38,841 nt of DNA. It comes from Buttiauxella agrestis ATCC 33320. GTDB lineage: Bacteria > Pseudomonadota > Gammaproteobacteria > Enterobacterales > Enterobacteriaceae. The position numbers and the translations under genes were made by a program. Every line of letters begins with the position of its first letter. Within the stretch, counting starts at the first letter, position 1. Positions 29,471 to 38,841 of the stretch are shown here, piece after piece. Location of the stretch: assembly GCF_000735355.1 (NCBI RefSeq), contig NZ_JMPI01000045.1:1-38841 (forward strand), read 5' to 3'. Under the pieces are notes generated by a model. It had not been told where the DNA came from. It saw nothing but the letters and a program-made list of their open reading frames with translations, and did no database searches.

Positions 29471-30811
29471 TCACCAGCGTGCTTTTAACAAGTTCGGCTG
29501 AATACCACTAATGGCACGGGTGTTACCGAAATCTTGTTTGGCAATGCCTGCTTCGAATTCTTCGCGGAAATATTTAATCGCGCTCTGTAATGGCTCAACC
29601 GCACCTGGCGCATGCGCACAGAAGGTTTTACCTGGACCAAGGAATCGACACAGTTGCTCAAGTGTTTCGATATCCCCTGGCTGGCCTTCGCCACGCTCCA
29701 GCGCACGCAGAATTTTTACGCTCCACGGCAAGCCATCACGGCACGGTGTACACCATCCGCAAGATTCGCGGGCAAAGAACTCTTCCAGGTTACGAACCAG
29801 CGGAACCATACCAATTTCATGGTCTACGGCCATCGCCAGTGCAGTACCCAAACGGCTGCCTGCTTTGCCGATGCTTTCGAATTCCATCGGTAAATCGAGG
29901 TGTGATTCGGTCAGGAAGTCAGTCCCTGCCCCACCCGGCTGCCAGGCTTTGAATTTCAGTCCATCGCGCATACCGCCCGCATAATCCTCGAGGATTTCAC
30001 GTGCCGTGGTGCCGAACGGTAATTCCCAAACGCCAGGGTTTTTCACACGACCCGAGAAGCCCATCAGCTTAGTACCGGCATCTTTGCTGGTAGAAATGCC
30101 CTGGTACCACTCAACGCCATCCGCCAGAATCGCCGGGACGTTACACAGCGTTTCAACGTTGTTGACGCAGGTCGGTTTACCCCACACGCCGCTTGAGGCA
30201 GGGAATGGTGGTTTTGAACGTGGGTTTGCACGACGGCCTTCGAGGGAGTTAATCAATGCGGTTTCTTCACCACAGATATAACGCCCGGCACCGGTGTGCA
30301 CGATCAGCTCAAAATCAAAACCAGAACCGAGAATATTTTTGCCAAGCAGGCCCGCTTCGGTGGCTTCTGCAATCGCACGGCGCAGATGCACCGCAGCTTC
30401 GATGTATTCGCCACGCAGGAAGATGTATCCGCGATACGCTTTGAGAGCGAAAGCAGAAATCAACATGCCTTCAACCAAAAGGTGCGGCAGTTGCTCCATC
30501 AGCAAGCGGTCTTTATAAGTACCGGGTTCCATTTCATCGGCGTTACACAGCAGGTAACGGATGTTCATGGACTCGTCTTTTGGCATCAGGCTCCACTTCA
30601 AACCCGTGGAGAAGCCTGCGCCGCCGCGCCCTTTCAGGCCAGCGTCTTTAACACGGTTAACGACTTCATCTGGTGCAAGGCCAGTCAACGCCAGACGAGC
30701 ACCTTCGTAGCCGTTTTTGCTGCGATATTCATCCAGCCAGACCGGCTGTTTGTCATCACGCAACCGCCAGGTCAGCGGGTGGGTTTCGGCAGTACGAATT
30801 ACGGTTTTCAT
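29471..30811 (-). CDS. nuoF: NADH-quinone oxidoreductase subunit F (NADH and FMN binding)
   Basis: 446 residues (E. coli 445). Site of NADH oxidation. [16 protein letters not shown] is the FMN/NADH glycine-rich loop, [15 protein letters not shown] a conserved FMN-site region, and [12 protein letters not shown] plus a later Cys bind cluster N3. The C-terminal tail ([16 protein letters not shown]) differs slightly from E. coli. Overlaps nuoE by four bases. Confidence 0.97.
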   Translation of the reverse strand: MKTVIRTAETHPLTWRLRDDKQPVWLDEYRSKNGYEGARLALTGLAPDEVVNRVKDAGLKGRGGAGFSTGLKWSLMPKDESMNIRYLLCNADEMEPGTYKDRLLMEQLPHLLVEGMLISAFALKAYRGYIFLRGEYIEAAVHLRRAIAEATEAGLLGKNILGSGFDFELIVHTGAGRYICGEETALINSLEGRRANPRSKPPFPASSGVWGKPTCVNNVETLCNVPAILADGVEWYQGISTSKDAGTKLMGFSGRVKNPGVWELPFGTTAREILEDYAGGMRDGLKFKAWQPGGAGTDFLTESHLDLPMEFESIGKAGSRLGTALAMAVDHEIGMVPLVRNLEEFFARESCGWCTPCRDGLPWSVKILRALERGEGQPGDIETLEQLCRFLGPGKTFCAHAPGAVEPLQSAIKYFREEFEAGIAKQDFGNTRAISGIQPNLLKARW

Positions 30812-31308
30812 TTGTACTGCTCCAGCAAATCAGGGATCGCTTCCGGCGTCAGATGGCTGTGAGTGTCATCATCAATCATCATGGTCGGCCCTTTGTCGCA
30901 GTTGCCCAGACAGCAAGTTGGCAGCAGGGTAAAGCGACCATCAAACGTGGTTTGACCCGGTTTGATGCTCAGTTTTGCTTCGATAGCCGACTGAATGCCC
31001 TGGTAGCCCGTAATATGGCAAACCACGCTATCGCAATAGCGGATAACGTGGCGGCCCACCGGCTGGCGGAAAATCTGGCTATAGAATGTCGCAACACCTT
31101 CTACGTCACTGGCAGGAATGCCCAGCACGTCAGCGATGGCATAAATAGCGCCATCTGGCACCCAGCCACGCTGTTTCTGTACAATTTTCAGCGCTTCGAT
31201 AGACGCTGCGCGAGCATCTTCGTAATGATGTTTTTCGTGCTCAATCGCATCACGCTCGGCCGCACTCAGTTCAAAAGCTTCAGCCTGGGGTTGTTGTTTA
31301 TCGTGCAT
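30808..31308 (-). CDS. nuoE: NADH-quinone oxidoreductase subunit E
   Basis: 166 residues, thioredoxin-like fold with [2Fe-2S] cluster N1a bound by the Cys pairs in [11 protein letters not shown]-type and [11 protein letters not shown] segments. With NuoF and NuoG it forms the NADH dehydrogenase module. It starts two bases after the nuoCD stop and is coupled to nuoF. Confidence 0.97.
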   Translation of the reverse strand: MHDKQQPQAEAFELSAAERDAIEHEKHHYEDARAASIEALKIVQKQRGWVPDGAIYAIADVLGIPASDVEGVATFYSQIFRQPVGRHVIRYCDSVVCHITGYQGIQSAIEAKLSIKPGQTTFDGRFTLLPTCCLGNCDKGPTMMIDDDTHSHLTPEAIPDLLEQYK

Positions 31309-31310
31309 AG

Positions 31311-33110
31311 TTAGCGATCCACATCAGACATTACAAAATCGATACTACCCAGATAGACAATCAGGTCAGAAACCAGGCTGCCACGAATCGCAGACGGGAT
31401 TTGCTGCAAGTGCGCAAAGCTCGGGGTGCGGATGCGGGTACGGTAGCTCATGGTGCTACCGTCGCTGGTCAGGTAGTAACTGTTAATCCCTTTCGTCGCC
31501 TCAATCATCTGGAAGGATTCGTTAGCCGGCATAACCGGGCCCCACGAAACTTGCAGGAAGTGAGTGATCAGGGTCTCGATATGTTGCAGCGTGCGCTCTT
31601 TCGGCGGCGGCGTTGTCAGCGGATGGTCAGCTTTGAACGGGCCAGCAGGCATGTTTTTCAGGCACTGATCAAGAATGCGCAAGCTCTGGCGAAGTTCTTC
31701 AACTTTCAACATCACGCGGGTGTAGCAGTCGCTGATGCCACCGCCGACCGGAATTTCGAAGTCGAAGTTTTCATAACCAGAGTAAGGGCGAGCTTTACGG
31801 ATATCGAAATCGACACCAGTAGCACGCAGGCCAGCACCGGTAGTGCCCCACTCCAGCGCTTCTTTCTTACCATAAGCAGCAACGCCCTGAGAACGGCCTT
31901 TCAGGATGGTGTTGCGCAGCGCAGCTTTCTCGTAGGAATCCAGACGTTTCGGCATCCAGTCGAGGAACTCTTTAAGCAGACGTTCCCAACCGTTTGGCAA
32001 GTCATGTGCCACACCGCCGATACGGAACCAGGCCGGGTGCATACGGAAACCGGTAATCGCTTCGACCAGGTCATAGATTTTCTGACGGTCGGTAAAGGCG
32101 AAGAACACCGGAGTCATCGCGCCCACATCCTGAATAAACGTGGAGATGTACAGCAGGTGGCTGTTGATTCGGAACAGTTCAGACAGCATGACGCGGATAA
32201 CGTCTACGCGTTCAGGAACCTTGATACCCGCCAGTTTTTCGACCGCCAGCACGTAGGGCATTTCGTTTACGCAGCCGCCGAGGTACTCGATACGGTCGGT
32301 ATACGGAATGTAGCTGTGCCAGGACTGACGCTCACCCATTTTCTCAGCGCCACGGTGGTGATAGCCGATATCCGGAACGCAATCGACAATTTCTTCACCG
32401 TCGAGTTGCAGGACAATACGGAATGCACCGTGAGCAGATGGGTGGTTAGGACCGAGGTTCAGGAACATGAAGTCTTCATGTTCACTGCTGCGCTTCATGC
32501 CCCAATCTTCAGGCTTGAAGGTCAACGCTTCCATCTCGAGGTCTTCTTTCTGTTTGGTCAATTCAAACGGATCGAACTCGGTGGCACGCGCCGGGTAGTC
32601 TTTACGCAGCGGATGGCCTTCCCACGTTGGCGGCATCATGATGCGCGTCAGGTGCGGGTGACCATTAAAGGTAATGCCAAACATTTCCCATGTTTCACGC
32701 TCATACCAGTTCGCGTTAGGGAACAGTTTGGTTATCGTTGGCACGTTCAGGTCGTTTTCAGACAGCGCCACCTTGAGCATGATGTCGCGATTGCGATCGA
32801 TAGAAATCAGGTGGTAGAAAACGGAAAAATCCGCGGCCGGTAAACCGTCGCGGTGAGTACGAAGACGCTCATCCATACCATGCAAGTCAAATAGCATGAC
32901 GTAAGGTTTTGGCAGTCTTTTCAGGAAATCGACAACTTCCAGTAATTGTTCACGCTTAACCCAGGCCACCGGAACACCAGTGCGGGTTGGCTGAACAGTG
33001 AAGGCGTCCGGCCCAAAACGGTTACGCAGTTCGCCAATAACCGGATCATCAAGATGGTCACGGGTTTGCCAGGCTTGCTGGTTGGCATCATGCGCAGTTA
33101 AATCGGTCAT
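31311..33110 (-). CDS. nuoC: NADH-quinone oxidoreductase fused subunit C/D
   Basis: 599 residues from the ATG at 33110 ([12 protein letters not shown]). An ATG four codons upstream is in frame, but GGTGAG lies directly before the 33110 ATG and none precedes the other. Residues 1-190 are the NuoC (30 kDa) part ending near [14 protein letters not shown]; residues about 210-599 are the NuoD (49 kDa) part with [14 protein letters not shown] and [17 protein letters not shown], forming the quinone pocket with NuoB. The C-D fusion is normal for Enterobacterales. About 100 bases separate it from nuoB. Confidence 0.96.
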   Translation of the reverse strand: MTDLTAHDANQQAWQTRDHLDDPVIGELRNRFGPDAFTVQPTRTGVPVAWVKREQLLEVVDFLKRLPKPYVMLFDLHGMDERLRTHRDGLPAADFSVFYHLISIDRNRDIMLKVALSENDLNVPTITKLFPNANWYERETWEMFGITFNGHPHLTRIMMPPTWEGHPLRKDYPARATEFDPFELTKQKEDLEMEALTFKPEDWGMKRSSEHEDFMFLNLGPNHPSAHGAFRIVLQLDGEEIVDCVPDIGYHHRGAEKMGERQSWHSYIPYTDRIEYLGGCVNEMPYVLAVEKLAGIKVPERVDVIRVMLSELFRINSHLLYISTFIQDVGAMTPVFFAFTDRQKIYDLVEAITGFRMHPAWFRIGGVAHDLPNGWERLLKEFLDWMPKRLDSYEKAALRNTILKGRSQGVAAYGKKEALEWGTTGAGLRATGVDFDIRKARPYSGYENFDFEIPVGGGISDCYTRVMLKVEELRQSLRILDQCLKNMPAGPFKADHPLTTPPPKERTLQHIETLITHFLQVSWGPVMPANESFQMIEATKGINSYYLTSDGSTMSYRTRIRTPSFAHLQQIPSAIRGSLVSDLIVYLGSIDFVMSDVDR

Positions 33111-33212
33111 AATTCTCACCATTGCAAATGGTACTGTGGTGACTGTTGGTCAGCGGCTTCGCGCTAATATTATTGATATGCGAAGTAAACTCACGCCGAC
33201 CACAGGCGCAAA

Positions 33213-33887
33213 TTAAATCTCGTCTGGTGTGCGCAAGTTGGTGACAGCAATACGCTCACCACGTTTACGTTCGCGCTCGGATTGCATATTGGCGCGATAC
33301 ACACCTTGATCGCCAACTACCCACGAGAGCGGACGACGTTCTTTACCAATAGATTCTTGCAGCAGCATCAGAGCCTGCATGTAAGCTTCCGGACGCGGCG
33401 GGCAGCCAGGGATGTAAACATCAACCGGAAGGAATTTATCCACGCCCTGCACCACGGAATAGATGTCGTACATGCCGCCGGAGTTGGCGCAGGCACCCAT
33501 TGAGATGACCCATTTTGGTTCGAGCATTTGGTCATAAAGACGCTGAATGACGGGAGCCATTTTGGTGAAGCAGGTTCCGGCAATCACCATTAGGTCAGCC
33601 TGACGCGGAGAAGCACGCAATACTTCGGCACCAAAACGTGCCACGTCATGCACGGCGGTAAACGAGGTCACCATCTCAACGTAGCAGCAAGAAAGGCCAA
33701 AGTTATAAGGCCAAATTGAGTTTTTACGACCCCAGTTCACCATATCGTGCATGGCATGTTCGAGCTTGCCCATGTACACGCTACGGTTGATTTCTTGGTC
33801 AAGAGGATCGGTTACGATCTCCTGTTTTTGCAGGGGGTAACGGTCGTTCTCACCGTCGGGGTCTATGCGGGTGAGCGTATAGTCCAT
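33213..33887 (-). CDS. nuoB: NADH-quinone oxidoreductase subunit B
   Basis: 224 residues, four longer than E. coli NuoB. Holds cluster N2, the last electron carrier before quinone: the tandem Cys pair in [10 protein letters not shown], a Cys in [10 protein letters not shown] and one in [11 protein letters not shown]. Compared with my memory of E. coli (MGKLNDMVNWG), the segment [15 protein letters not shown] has a four-residue insertion near residue 45, before the first cluster motif. It starts 15 bases after nuoA. Confidence 0.97.
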   Translation of the reverse strand: MDYTLTRIDPDGENDRYPLQKQEIVTDPLDQEINRSVYMGKLEHAMHDMVNWGRKNSIWPYNFGLSCCYVEMVTSFTAVHDVARFGAEVLRASPRQADLMVIAGTCFTKMAPVIQRLYDQMLEPKWVISMGACANSGGMYDIYSVVQGVDKFLPVDVYIPGCPPRPEAYMQALMLLQESIGKERRPLSWVVGDQGVYRANMQSERERKRGERIAVTNLRTPDEI

Positions 33888-33902
33888 CTTATTGCCTCGC
33901 TG

Positions 33903-34346
33903 TTACTGCTGACGGTTAGTGATACTGTCGGTTTCCGGGTTGATTTGGGCACGGCGCGAACGCGCAGGTGTCCAGTCAAGCGCGCCAATACGCACCAGAT
34001 ACACCAGGCCTGCCAGTAACACTAAAATGAAAATTGCGGCCTCGACGAAGCCTACCCATCCACTTTCACGGATGGACACTGACCACGCATAGAGATACAA
34101 GGCTTCCACGTCGAAGATGACGAAGAACATGGCGACCAGGTAAAACTTGGCGGATAGACGTAAGCGCGCTGTACCAACTGAGTCGATACCTGACTCGAAG
34201 GGAGTGTTTTTGTGCCGACCCTTAGCTCTCCCGCCAAGGAACCAGGCCCCGAGAAGCATTACGCAACACAGGCCAATGGCAACAATAAGAAAAACTGCGA
34301 ACGCCCAATGGTGAGCGATAACTTCAGTGGATGTTGACATACTCAT
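33903..34346 (-). CDS. nuoA: NADH-quinone oxidoreductase subunit A
   Basis: 147 residues, the same as E. coli NuoA. Three membrane helices at the arm junction. [21 protein letters not shown] and [16 protein letters not shown] are the hallmark loops; the DVEALYL acidic pair is conserved. First gene of the nuo operon; the control region is the 629 bases up to lrhA. Confidence 0.97.
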   Translation of the reverse strand: MSMSTSTEVIAHHWAFAVFLIVAIGLCCVMLLGAWFLGGRAKGRHKNTPFESGIDSVGTARLRLSAKFYLVAMFFVIFDVEALYLYAWSVSIRESGWVGFVEAAIFILVLLAGLVYLVRIGALDWTPARSRRAQINPETDSITNRQQ

Positions 34347-34890
34347 TGCTTACTCATCAAAAGTGGCGCCAAAGTCTCTGCTCTTGCTGGCAGATGAACA
34401 CCACATCGATTCATGGGGAGGAACAATAAACCTTACAATAACTGCTGGAATCAAAACTTTACCAGCAAATTGATGGGGTTTTTTACTCCTTTCTATAACC
34501 TTTTGTCAACTTTAACAAAAGTATCCACACATTAATTTACATGACACCACCTTCATTAACATTTAGTGCCTTAAACGTTAGTAACGCCGAGTGATTAACT
34601 CGGTTTTATTGATGGTGAATCGTGTCCGTAACGGTGGAAAAAAATAACTACTGTTCTATTTTGGCAGGAAATCTCAACTATTCATCCCCCCTATAGGGAG
34701 TATTTTCTTGATCTGAGACACGCTTTTGTTAATCCATATCAAAAACCAACAACATTGCGGCCTATTTTTTAACATTTAAACACGAGTTGATTCAGAAGAC
34801 GGTGGATGAAGGCAGTCAGTGAGGGAGGTGCGGAGTGGTTTGTTTTAAAACATGTTTTTACAAAATAGCAATAAACTTATCTTGCGTTGA
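34347..34890. promoter_or_regulatory. nuo operon control region, gene-free
   Basis: About 540 AT-rich bases without a credible gene, between nuoA and the lrhA terminator, both on the - strand. In E. coli the matching region holds the nuo promoters, controlled by ArcA, NarL, FNR, Fis and LrhA. I see an FNR-like site, a 10-bp palindrome CCCTATAGGG (34689-34698), and a TTGACA-type hexamer on the - strand within 34501-34520 that lacks a good -10. I could not fix a promoter. Confidence 0.6.
34729..34742 (-). promoter_or_regulatory. FNR-like site upstream of nuoA
   Basis: The - strand reads TTGATATGGATTAA, one mismatch from the FNR consensus TTGAT-N4-ATCAA. It lies 383 bases upstream of the nuoA ATG. 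FNR represses nuo anaerobically in E. coli, so the position is sensible; binding is inferred. Confidence 0.45.
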
Positions 34891-34937
34891 ATAAAAAACA
34901 AGCCACTGAGCTAAAAAACAAACTCAGTGACCTGTTT
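34891..34937 (-). terminator. lrhA terminator
   Basis: Arms AACAAGCCACTGAG (34897-34910) and CTCAGTGACCTGTT (34923-34936) match at 12 of 14 positions. On the - strand the stem is followed by TTGTTTTTTATT. It starts about 40 bases after the lrhA stop and separates lrhA from nuo. Confidence 0.75.
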
Positions 34938-34975
34938 TCAAATTTCATATTTTGTTACCAACAACCTGCCATGCG

Positions 34976-35911
34976 TTACTCGAAATCGCGTTCCATTAAC
35001 ACAGTGCCATCATCTTCATCTGATGAAGCCAAATAACGATAGGGATTTGGGTTGGATTCCAGCGCACTAAAAATAGCCTGCGCCAAATCATTGGTCGTTT
35101 GCATATTGCGGCACAACAGATATTGGGTCTCTGGCATCACGGGTAAGCCATCAGCGCTACCGAGCACGCGCAACTCAGGACTCATCATTTCAACAGGACG
35201 AGCGGTAACACCCAGGCCTGCTTTAACGGCCGCTCGTACCGCTGAAAGCGTTGAAGCAACGTAAGCAATACGCCAAGGAATGCGCTCTGCATTCAAATGC
35301 TCAAGCATCATATCCCGGTAAGGACTCGGATCGTCGAGCATCACCAGAGGGACAGTTTCACCTTTCTGGAAGACATAATCTGCCGCGCAATACCATAACG
35401 TCGGTGAAGTGCGTAAAACAATGGATTCAAAATGTGCAGGCTTCGCTGTCGTAACAACTAAGTCAACTTCCTGCTGGTTGAGCATTTCAATCATGAACGG
35501 ATTACGTTTAACCCGCACGTCCAACGCAAGCTTTGGATAAACGGAACTTATCCGATTAAGCAGGAATGGCAGAATCGTATCCGCTGTTTCATCAGAGGCG
35601 CCGATGGTCAGCACGCCCTGCAAATTACTAAACATCAGTGAGGTGCAAGCTTCATCATTGAAACGCAGAATTTTTCGCGCGTAGCCCAGAAGCTGGATTC
35701 CATGCTCTGTCAGTAGCTTATTACGGCCATGACGTGCAAAAAGCTCTTTCCCTACTAACTGTTCCAGACGCTGCATCTGCTGGCTTACTGCCGATTGAGT
35801 ACGGCACACCGCAACTGCCGCCGCAGCAAAGGTATTGAGATCCGCTACGGCAACAAAAGTCCTTAGCAGATCGAGGTCGAGATTTAATATCGGACGATTT
35901 GCGTTAATCAT
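34976..35911 (-). CDS. lrhA: LysR-family transcriptional regulator LrhA
   Basis: 311 residues (E. coli 312). Global regulator known in E. coli to repress flhDC, fimbriae and RpoS synthesis and to activate its own gene. Residues about 10-70 form the winged helix-turn-helix ([22 protein letters not shown], then [24 protein letters not shown]); the rest is a periplasmic-binding-protein-like effector domain with [18 protein letters not shown]. The C-terminal 30 residues differ from E. coli. A long AT-rich interval lies upstream, in line with the long E. coli lrhA leader. Confidence 0.95.
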   Translation of the reverse strand: MINANRPILNLDLDLLRTFVAVADLNTFAAAAVAVCRTQSAVSQQMQRLEQLVGKELFARHGRNKLLTEHGIQLLGYARKILRFNDEACTSLMFSNLQGVLTIGASDETADTILPFLLNRISSVYPKLALDVRVKRNPFMIEMLNQQEVDLVVTTAKPAHFESIVLRTSPTLWYCAADYVFQKGETVPLVMLDDPSPYRDMMLEHLNAERIPWRIAYVASTLSAVRAAVKAGLGVTARPVEMMSPELRVLGSADGLPVMPETQYLLCRNMQTTNDLAQAIFSALESNPNPYRYLASSDEDDGTVLMERDFE

Positions 35912-36869
35912 AATTTTTTCACTAGTAGGTTGCTCTTACGAGTCTGCCTTAGTTTTATTGCTGTGATTTATCAAAAAGATAAAGCAATTCCCTTTTACAG
36001 AACGTCCCCGTAGGGCTGCACCATCATCCTGACAGTCGCTCTGACTTTTTTATTTTCACTAACCCTGGGTGACACGCACCAATAATGTGCAGTGCGTATT
36101 CCGGGAGTTATTATACTGGCGTAAACAACATACAAACATTCGTCTTAACGTACTAGTCGCGTAAATTAAAACTGAGTAATTATTGTAAATCCACTTCAAT
36201 AATGAGTTTTATTTATTCGATACACAACAACAACGAGTGTATGACTGATGAAAATCTTCTTAATGTTACCACGCAGCAAGGGTAATTAGCCGGGCATGGT
36301 GACCACGAACGAACCCACAACAAAACATAGAGTTGCGTAATATTCAACAAGAAACACCTGCCATTAACTGTAGGATATCTTACCGCAAATCGTCTCATCT
36401 CATAACTTTTGTTGCGAATTATCTGATCTCATTCTCTTTTTTAATTCTTTCTTCTACCAATTATTACCAAAATTGGACATTTTCTTTCAAGGTAAATGAG
36501 AGGAAATTCAACTCTATTAACTATTTATATTAATAATATCGGTTGTTATTTTTTTATACATATTATTAACTCACTCTAATGTATTCATTTTAACCTTAAG
36601 CATGAATATTCAATTTTCCTTAACTATTACTCAATTAAATTCGCAATTAACACAGCATTACCTGCTGCAACACCACACGCAGAGGTAGTTAACAGACTTA
36701 AAAAAACCTCATTTTGTTATATTTTTAATTGATAAATGCACACTTTACGACATATAACACTACAAAAACATCACTCACCTGGTTTTATCACTATCTCAAA
36801 AATTCAGAAGATTAATTACAGTTCAGCGCTTCGCCCACCTTCAAATCTGCGCGTGGCAGGAGTACATTG
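35912..36869. other. Long AT-rich interval between lrhA and alaA
   Basis: Divergent control region for lrhA and alaA with no credible gene. AT content is well above its neighbours, notably 36380-36830. It contains an inverted repeat ACGCAC/GTGCGT (36074-36079 with 36092-36097) next to GTTATTATACTGG, a possible promoter segment for lrhA or a leader element. In E. coli this interval is also long and H-NS/LrhA act there. The remaining AT-rich stretch shows nothing I can name. Confidence 0.6.
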
Positions 36870-36899
36870 ATGCCTGGTCGCTTCCACGGCAGGAAGTGA
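36870..36899 (+). CDS. Possible 9-codon leader peptide before alaA
   Basis: ATG at 36870 encodes MPGRFHGRK and stops at TGA 36897-36899, 23 bases before the alaA start. AGGAG lies seven bases upstream of the ATG, a better ribosome-binding site than that of alaA itself. A hairpin CTTCC/GGAAG (36881-36885 with 36892-36896) falls inside the ORF. Whether it is translated or regulates alaA is inference; no known attenuator is recognised. Confidence 0.35.
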   Translation: MPGRFHGRK

Positions 36900-36922
36900 C
36901 GCTAACATTTAAGGTCAGGTTC

Positions 36923-38137
36923 ATGTCCCCTATCGAAAAATCCAGCAAACTTGATAACGTCTGTTATGACATCCGTGGCCCCGTGCTCAAAGAGGCAAAA
37001 CGCCTTGAAGAAGAAGGGAATAAAGTCCTCAAACTGAATATCGGCAACCCTGCGCCATTTGGTTTTGATGCACCGGATGAAATTCTTGTCGATGTGATTC
37101 GTAACCTGCCTACAGCGCAAGGTTACTGCGACTCAAAAGGACTTTACTCCGCACGCAAAGCCATCATGCAGCATTATCAGGCACGTGACATGCGGGATGT
37201 GACGGTTGAAGACATCTATATCGGGAACGGTGTATCTGAGCTGATTGTGCAATCCATGCAAGCCTTGCTCAATAGCGGCGATGAGATGTTGGTTCCTGCT
37301 CCGGATTACCCTTTATGGACGGCTGCAGTATCACTTTCCAGCGGTAAAGCTGTTCATTATTTATGTGATGAGTCTTCCGATTGGTTCCCGGATCTTGATG
37401 ATATTCGAGCTAAAATCACACCTCGTACACGCGGGATTGTGATTATTAACCCGAACAACCCAACCGGCGCGGTCTACTCTAAAGAACTGCTACTGGAAAT
37501 CGTGGAGATCGCTCGTCAGCATAATTTAATTATTTTTGCTGATGAAATTTACGACAAGATTCTTTACGACGAAGCCCAACACCATTCGATTGCAGCTCTC
37601 GCACCTGATTTGCTGACTGTCACCTTTAACGGTTTGTCCAAAACTTACCGCGTCGCGGGCTTCCGTCAGGGCTGGATGGTACTGAACGGACCGAAAAAAC
37701 ACGCTAAAGGTTATATTGAAGGTCTGGAAATGCTGGCGTCGATGCGCCTGTGCGCCAACGTTCCGGCTCAACATGCGATCCAGACGGCACTTGGCGGCTA
37801 TCAGAGTATCAGTGAATTTATCGCGCCTGGCGGGCGTCTGTATGAGCAACGCAATCGCGCATGGGAATTGATTAACGATATTCCGGGTGTCTCGTGTGTG
37901 AAGCCACGCGGTGCGCTGTATATGTTCCCGAAAATCGATGCGAAACGTTTTAACATCCATGATGACCAAAAAATGGTGCTGGATTTCTTGCTGCAAGAAA
38001 AAGTGCTGTTGGTTCAGGGAACTGCATTTAACTGGCCGTGGCCGGATCACGTGCGTATTGTGACTTTACCGCGCGTTGACGAACTGGAAATGGCAATCAA
38101 TAAATTTGGCCGTTTCCTGGGGCACTACCACCAGTAA
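36923..38137 (+). CDS. alaA: Glutamate-pyruvate aminotransferase AlaA
   Basis: 404 residues from the ATG at 36923 (MSPIEKSSKLDNV), against 405 in E. coli; nine upstream codons in frame are excluded because family members start here and AGG precedes it. Fold-type I PLP aminotransferase that makes L-alanine from pyruvate and glutamate. NPNNPTGAVYS and FADEIYDKILYD contact the cofactor; the Schiff-base Lys is in NGLSKTYRVAGFRQGW; the C-terminal Arg in HVRIVTLPR binds the substrate carboxylate. In E. coli it is Lrp-controlled. It is divergent from lrhA and followed 80 bases later by yfbR. Confidence 0.96.
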   Translation: MSPIEKSSKLDNVCYDIRGPVLKEAKRLEEEGNKVLKLNIGNPAPFGFDAPDEILVDVIRNLPTAQGYCDSKGLYSARKAIMQHYQARDMRDVTVEDIYIGNGVSELIVQSMQALLNSGDEMLVPAPDYPLWTAAVSLSSGKAVHYLCDESSDWFPDLDDIRAKITPRTRGIVIINPNNPTGAVYSKELLLEIVEIARQHNLIIFADEIYDKILYDEAQHHSIAALAPDLLTVTFNGLSKTYRVAGFRQGWMVLNGPKKHAKGYIEGLEMLASMRLCANVPAQHAIQTALGGYQSISEFIAPGGRLYEQRNRAWELINDIPGVSCVKPRGALYMFPKIDAKRFNIHDDQKMVLDFLLQEKVLLVQGTAFNWPWPDHVRIVTLPRVDELEMAINKFGRFLGHYHQ

Positions 38138-38143
38138 ACCTTG

Positions 38144-38170
38144 AGGGGGGAGATGTTTGCATCTTCCCCT
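38144..38170 (+). repeat. Hairpin between alaA and yfbR
   Basis: GGGGGAGATG and CATCTTCCCC pair (one G-U) around a TTTG loop just after alaA. C-rich sequence rather than a T run follows, so it may reduce readthrough or protect the alaA mRNA end rather than terminate fully. Confidence 0.5.
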
Positions 38171-38217
38171 GCCCCCCTGCACAATGGTTTTCTTTGTAGT
38201 AGACACCGAGTGTACCT

Positions 38218-38817
38218 ATGAGCCAGAGCCATTTCTTCGCCCATCTTTCACGTCTGAAATTAATCAATCGTTGGCCGTTGATGCGTAATGTGCGTACCGA
38301 AAATGTTTCGGAGCATAGCTTACAAGTCGCGATGGTCGCTCATGCCCTGGCAGTGATTAAAAACCGTAAATTTAACGGGAAAATTAACGCCGAACATGTT
38401 GCGCTGTTGGCGATGTATCACGACGCCAGCGAAGTTTTAACCGGAGATCTGCCCACTCCCGTAAAATATTTCAACTCGCAGATTGCCCACGAATACAAAG
38501 CCATCGAGAAAATTGCGCAGCAGAAGCTCATTGATATGGTGCCGGAAGAGTTACGCGATATCTGGGCGCCGCTTATTGATGAGCATCGCAGTAGCGATGA
38601 AGAAAGAGCGATTGTGAAACAAGCTGATGCGCTATGCGCCTACCTGAAATGTCTTGAAGAACTGTCTGCCGGGAATAACGAGTTTTTGCTGGCGAAAAGC
38701 CGACTCGAAAAAACCCTGGCGGACCGCCACAGCGAAGAAATGGACTATTTCATGAAGGTGTTTGTACCGAGCTTCCAGTTATCGCTGGATGAGATTAGCC
38801 AGGATTCACCATTATAG
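38218..38817 (+). CDS. yfbR: 5'-deoxynucleotidase YfbR
   Basis: 199 residues, the same as E. coli YfbR. HD-domain phosphohydrolase that removes phosphate from deoxynucleoside 5'-monophosphates in nucleotide turnover. Metal and catalytic residues by counting: His33 (SEHSLQ), His68-Asp69 (MYHDASE), Asp77 (TGDLPTP) and a later Asp in KQADALCAY. Arg18-Trp19 (INRWPL) match substrate-contacting residues. It follows alaA on the same strand as in E. coli. Confidence 0.96.
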   Translation: MSQSHFFAHLSRLKLINRWPLMRNVRTENVSEHSLQVAMVAHALAVIKNRKFNGKINAEHVALLAMYHDASEVLTGDLPTPVKYFNSQIAHEYKAIEKIAQQKLIDMVPEELRDIWAPLIDEHRSSDEERAIVKQADALCAYLKCLEELSAGNNEFLLAKSRLEKTLADRHSEEMDYFMKVFVPSFQLSLDEISQDSPL

Positions 38818-38822
38818 TTTTA

Positions 38823-38841
38823 TGCCCTCACCCTAACCCTC
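38823..38841. repeat. Half of a CCCTCACCC-type intergenic repeat at window edge
   Basis: The window ends in GCCCTCACCCTAACCCTC, the left arm of a palindromic sequence common after genes in enterobacteria (normally continuing CTCCC...GGGAGAGGG). The partner arm is outside the window, so this is only a likely assignment. Confidence 0.4.

Noticed and set aside
31401-32843. 480-codon + strand frame opposite nuoCD, and a similar 448-codon frame opposite nuoG (27948-29294)
   Set aside because: Both are shadows of strongly biased codons in real nuo genes; no ribosome-binding site or recognisable domain.
36333-36533. 66-codon frame in the lrhA-alaA interval
   Set aside because: AT-rich chance frame without ribosome-binding site; composition resembles surrounding non-coding DNA.

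Overview
The window is chromosomal DNA of a gammaproteobacterium in the order Enterobacterales, most likely an Enterobacteriaceae member close to Enterobacter, Klebsiella, Kluyvera or Buttiauxella. Most proteins match my memory of their E. coli counterparts in length and near-residue sequence, but gene order differs from E. coli/Salmonella. No tRNA, rRNA, insertion sequence, CRISPR array or prophage gene was seen.

Left end (1-2205, + strand): the 3' end of an Rhs polymorphic-toxin gene. A GC-rich YD-repeat core ends in the DPLGL core motif. At about base 1265-1345 the DNA turns AT-rich and encodes a 168-residue variable toxin tip with a GHSW ... PCSSFARD signature, which I read as a circularly permuted papain/NlpC-like fold. 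A small gene with a signal peptide follows with a 4-base overlap and is the predicted immunity gene. This is the only accessory-type locus and the best candidate for something undescribed.

Bases 2229-13899: the TCA-cycle cluster sdhCDAB-sucABCD on the - strand, with gltA divergent on the +. The sdhC-gltA interval holds a clear sdhC promoter, a gltA promoter and a CRP-type site between them. Hairpins lie in the sdhB-sucA gap, a REP-like palindrome in the sucB-sucC gap, and a terminator with an SdhX-like 3' UTR after sucD.

Bases 13933-19242 (- strand): phr, ybgI, pxpB, pxpC, nei and an unrecognised lipoprotein gene. pxpA, which sits between pxpC and nei in E. coli, is absent.

Bases 19322-34346 (- strand): the complete 13-gene nuo operon (nuoA, B, CD fused, E-N) for respiratory complex I, with its terminator. 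phr beside nuoN is not the E. coli order. The geometry fits a replichore-symmetric inversion around the terminus.

Bases 34891-38841: lrhA (-) with its terminator, a 984-base AT-rich gene-free interval, then alaA and yfbR (+). A possible 9-codon leader ORF with a strong ribosome-binding site precedes alaA.

Together the core genes link citrate synthase, 2-oxoglutarate and succinate oxidation, and NADH oxidation into the quinone pool. The Rhs pair is an unrelated contact-competition module next to them.
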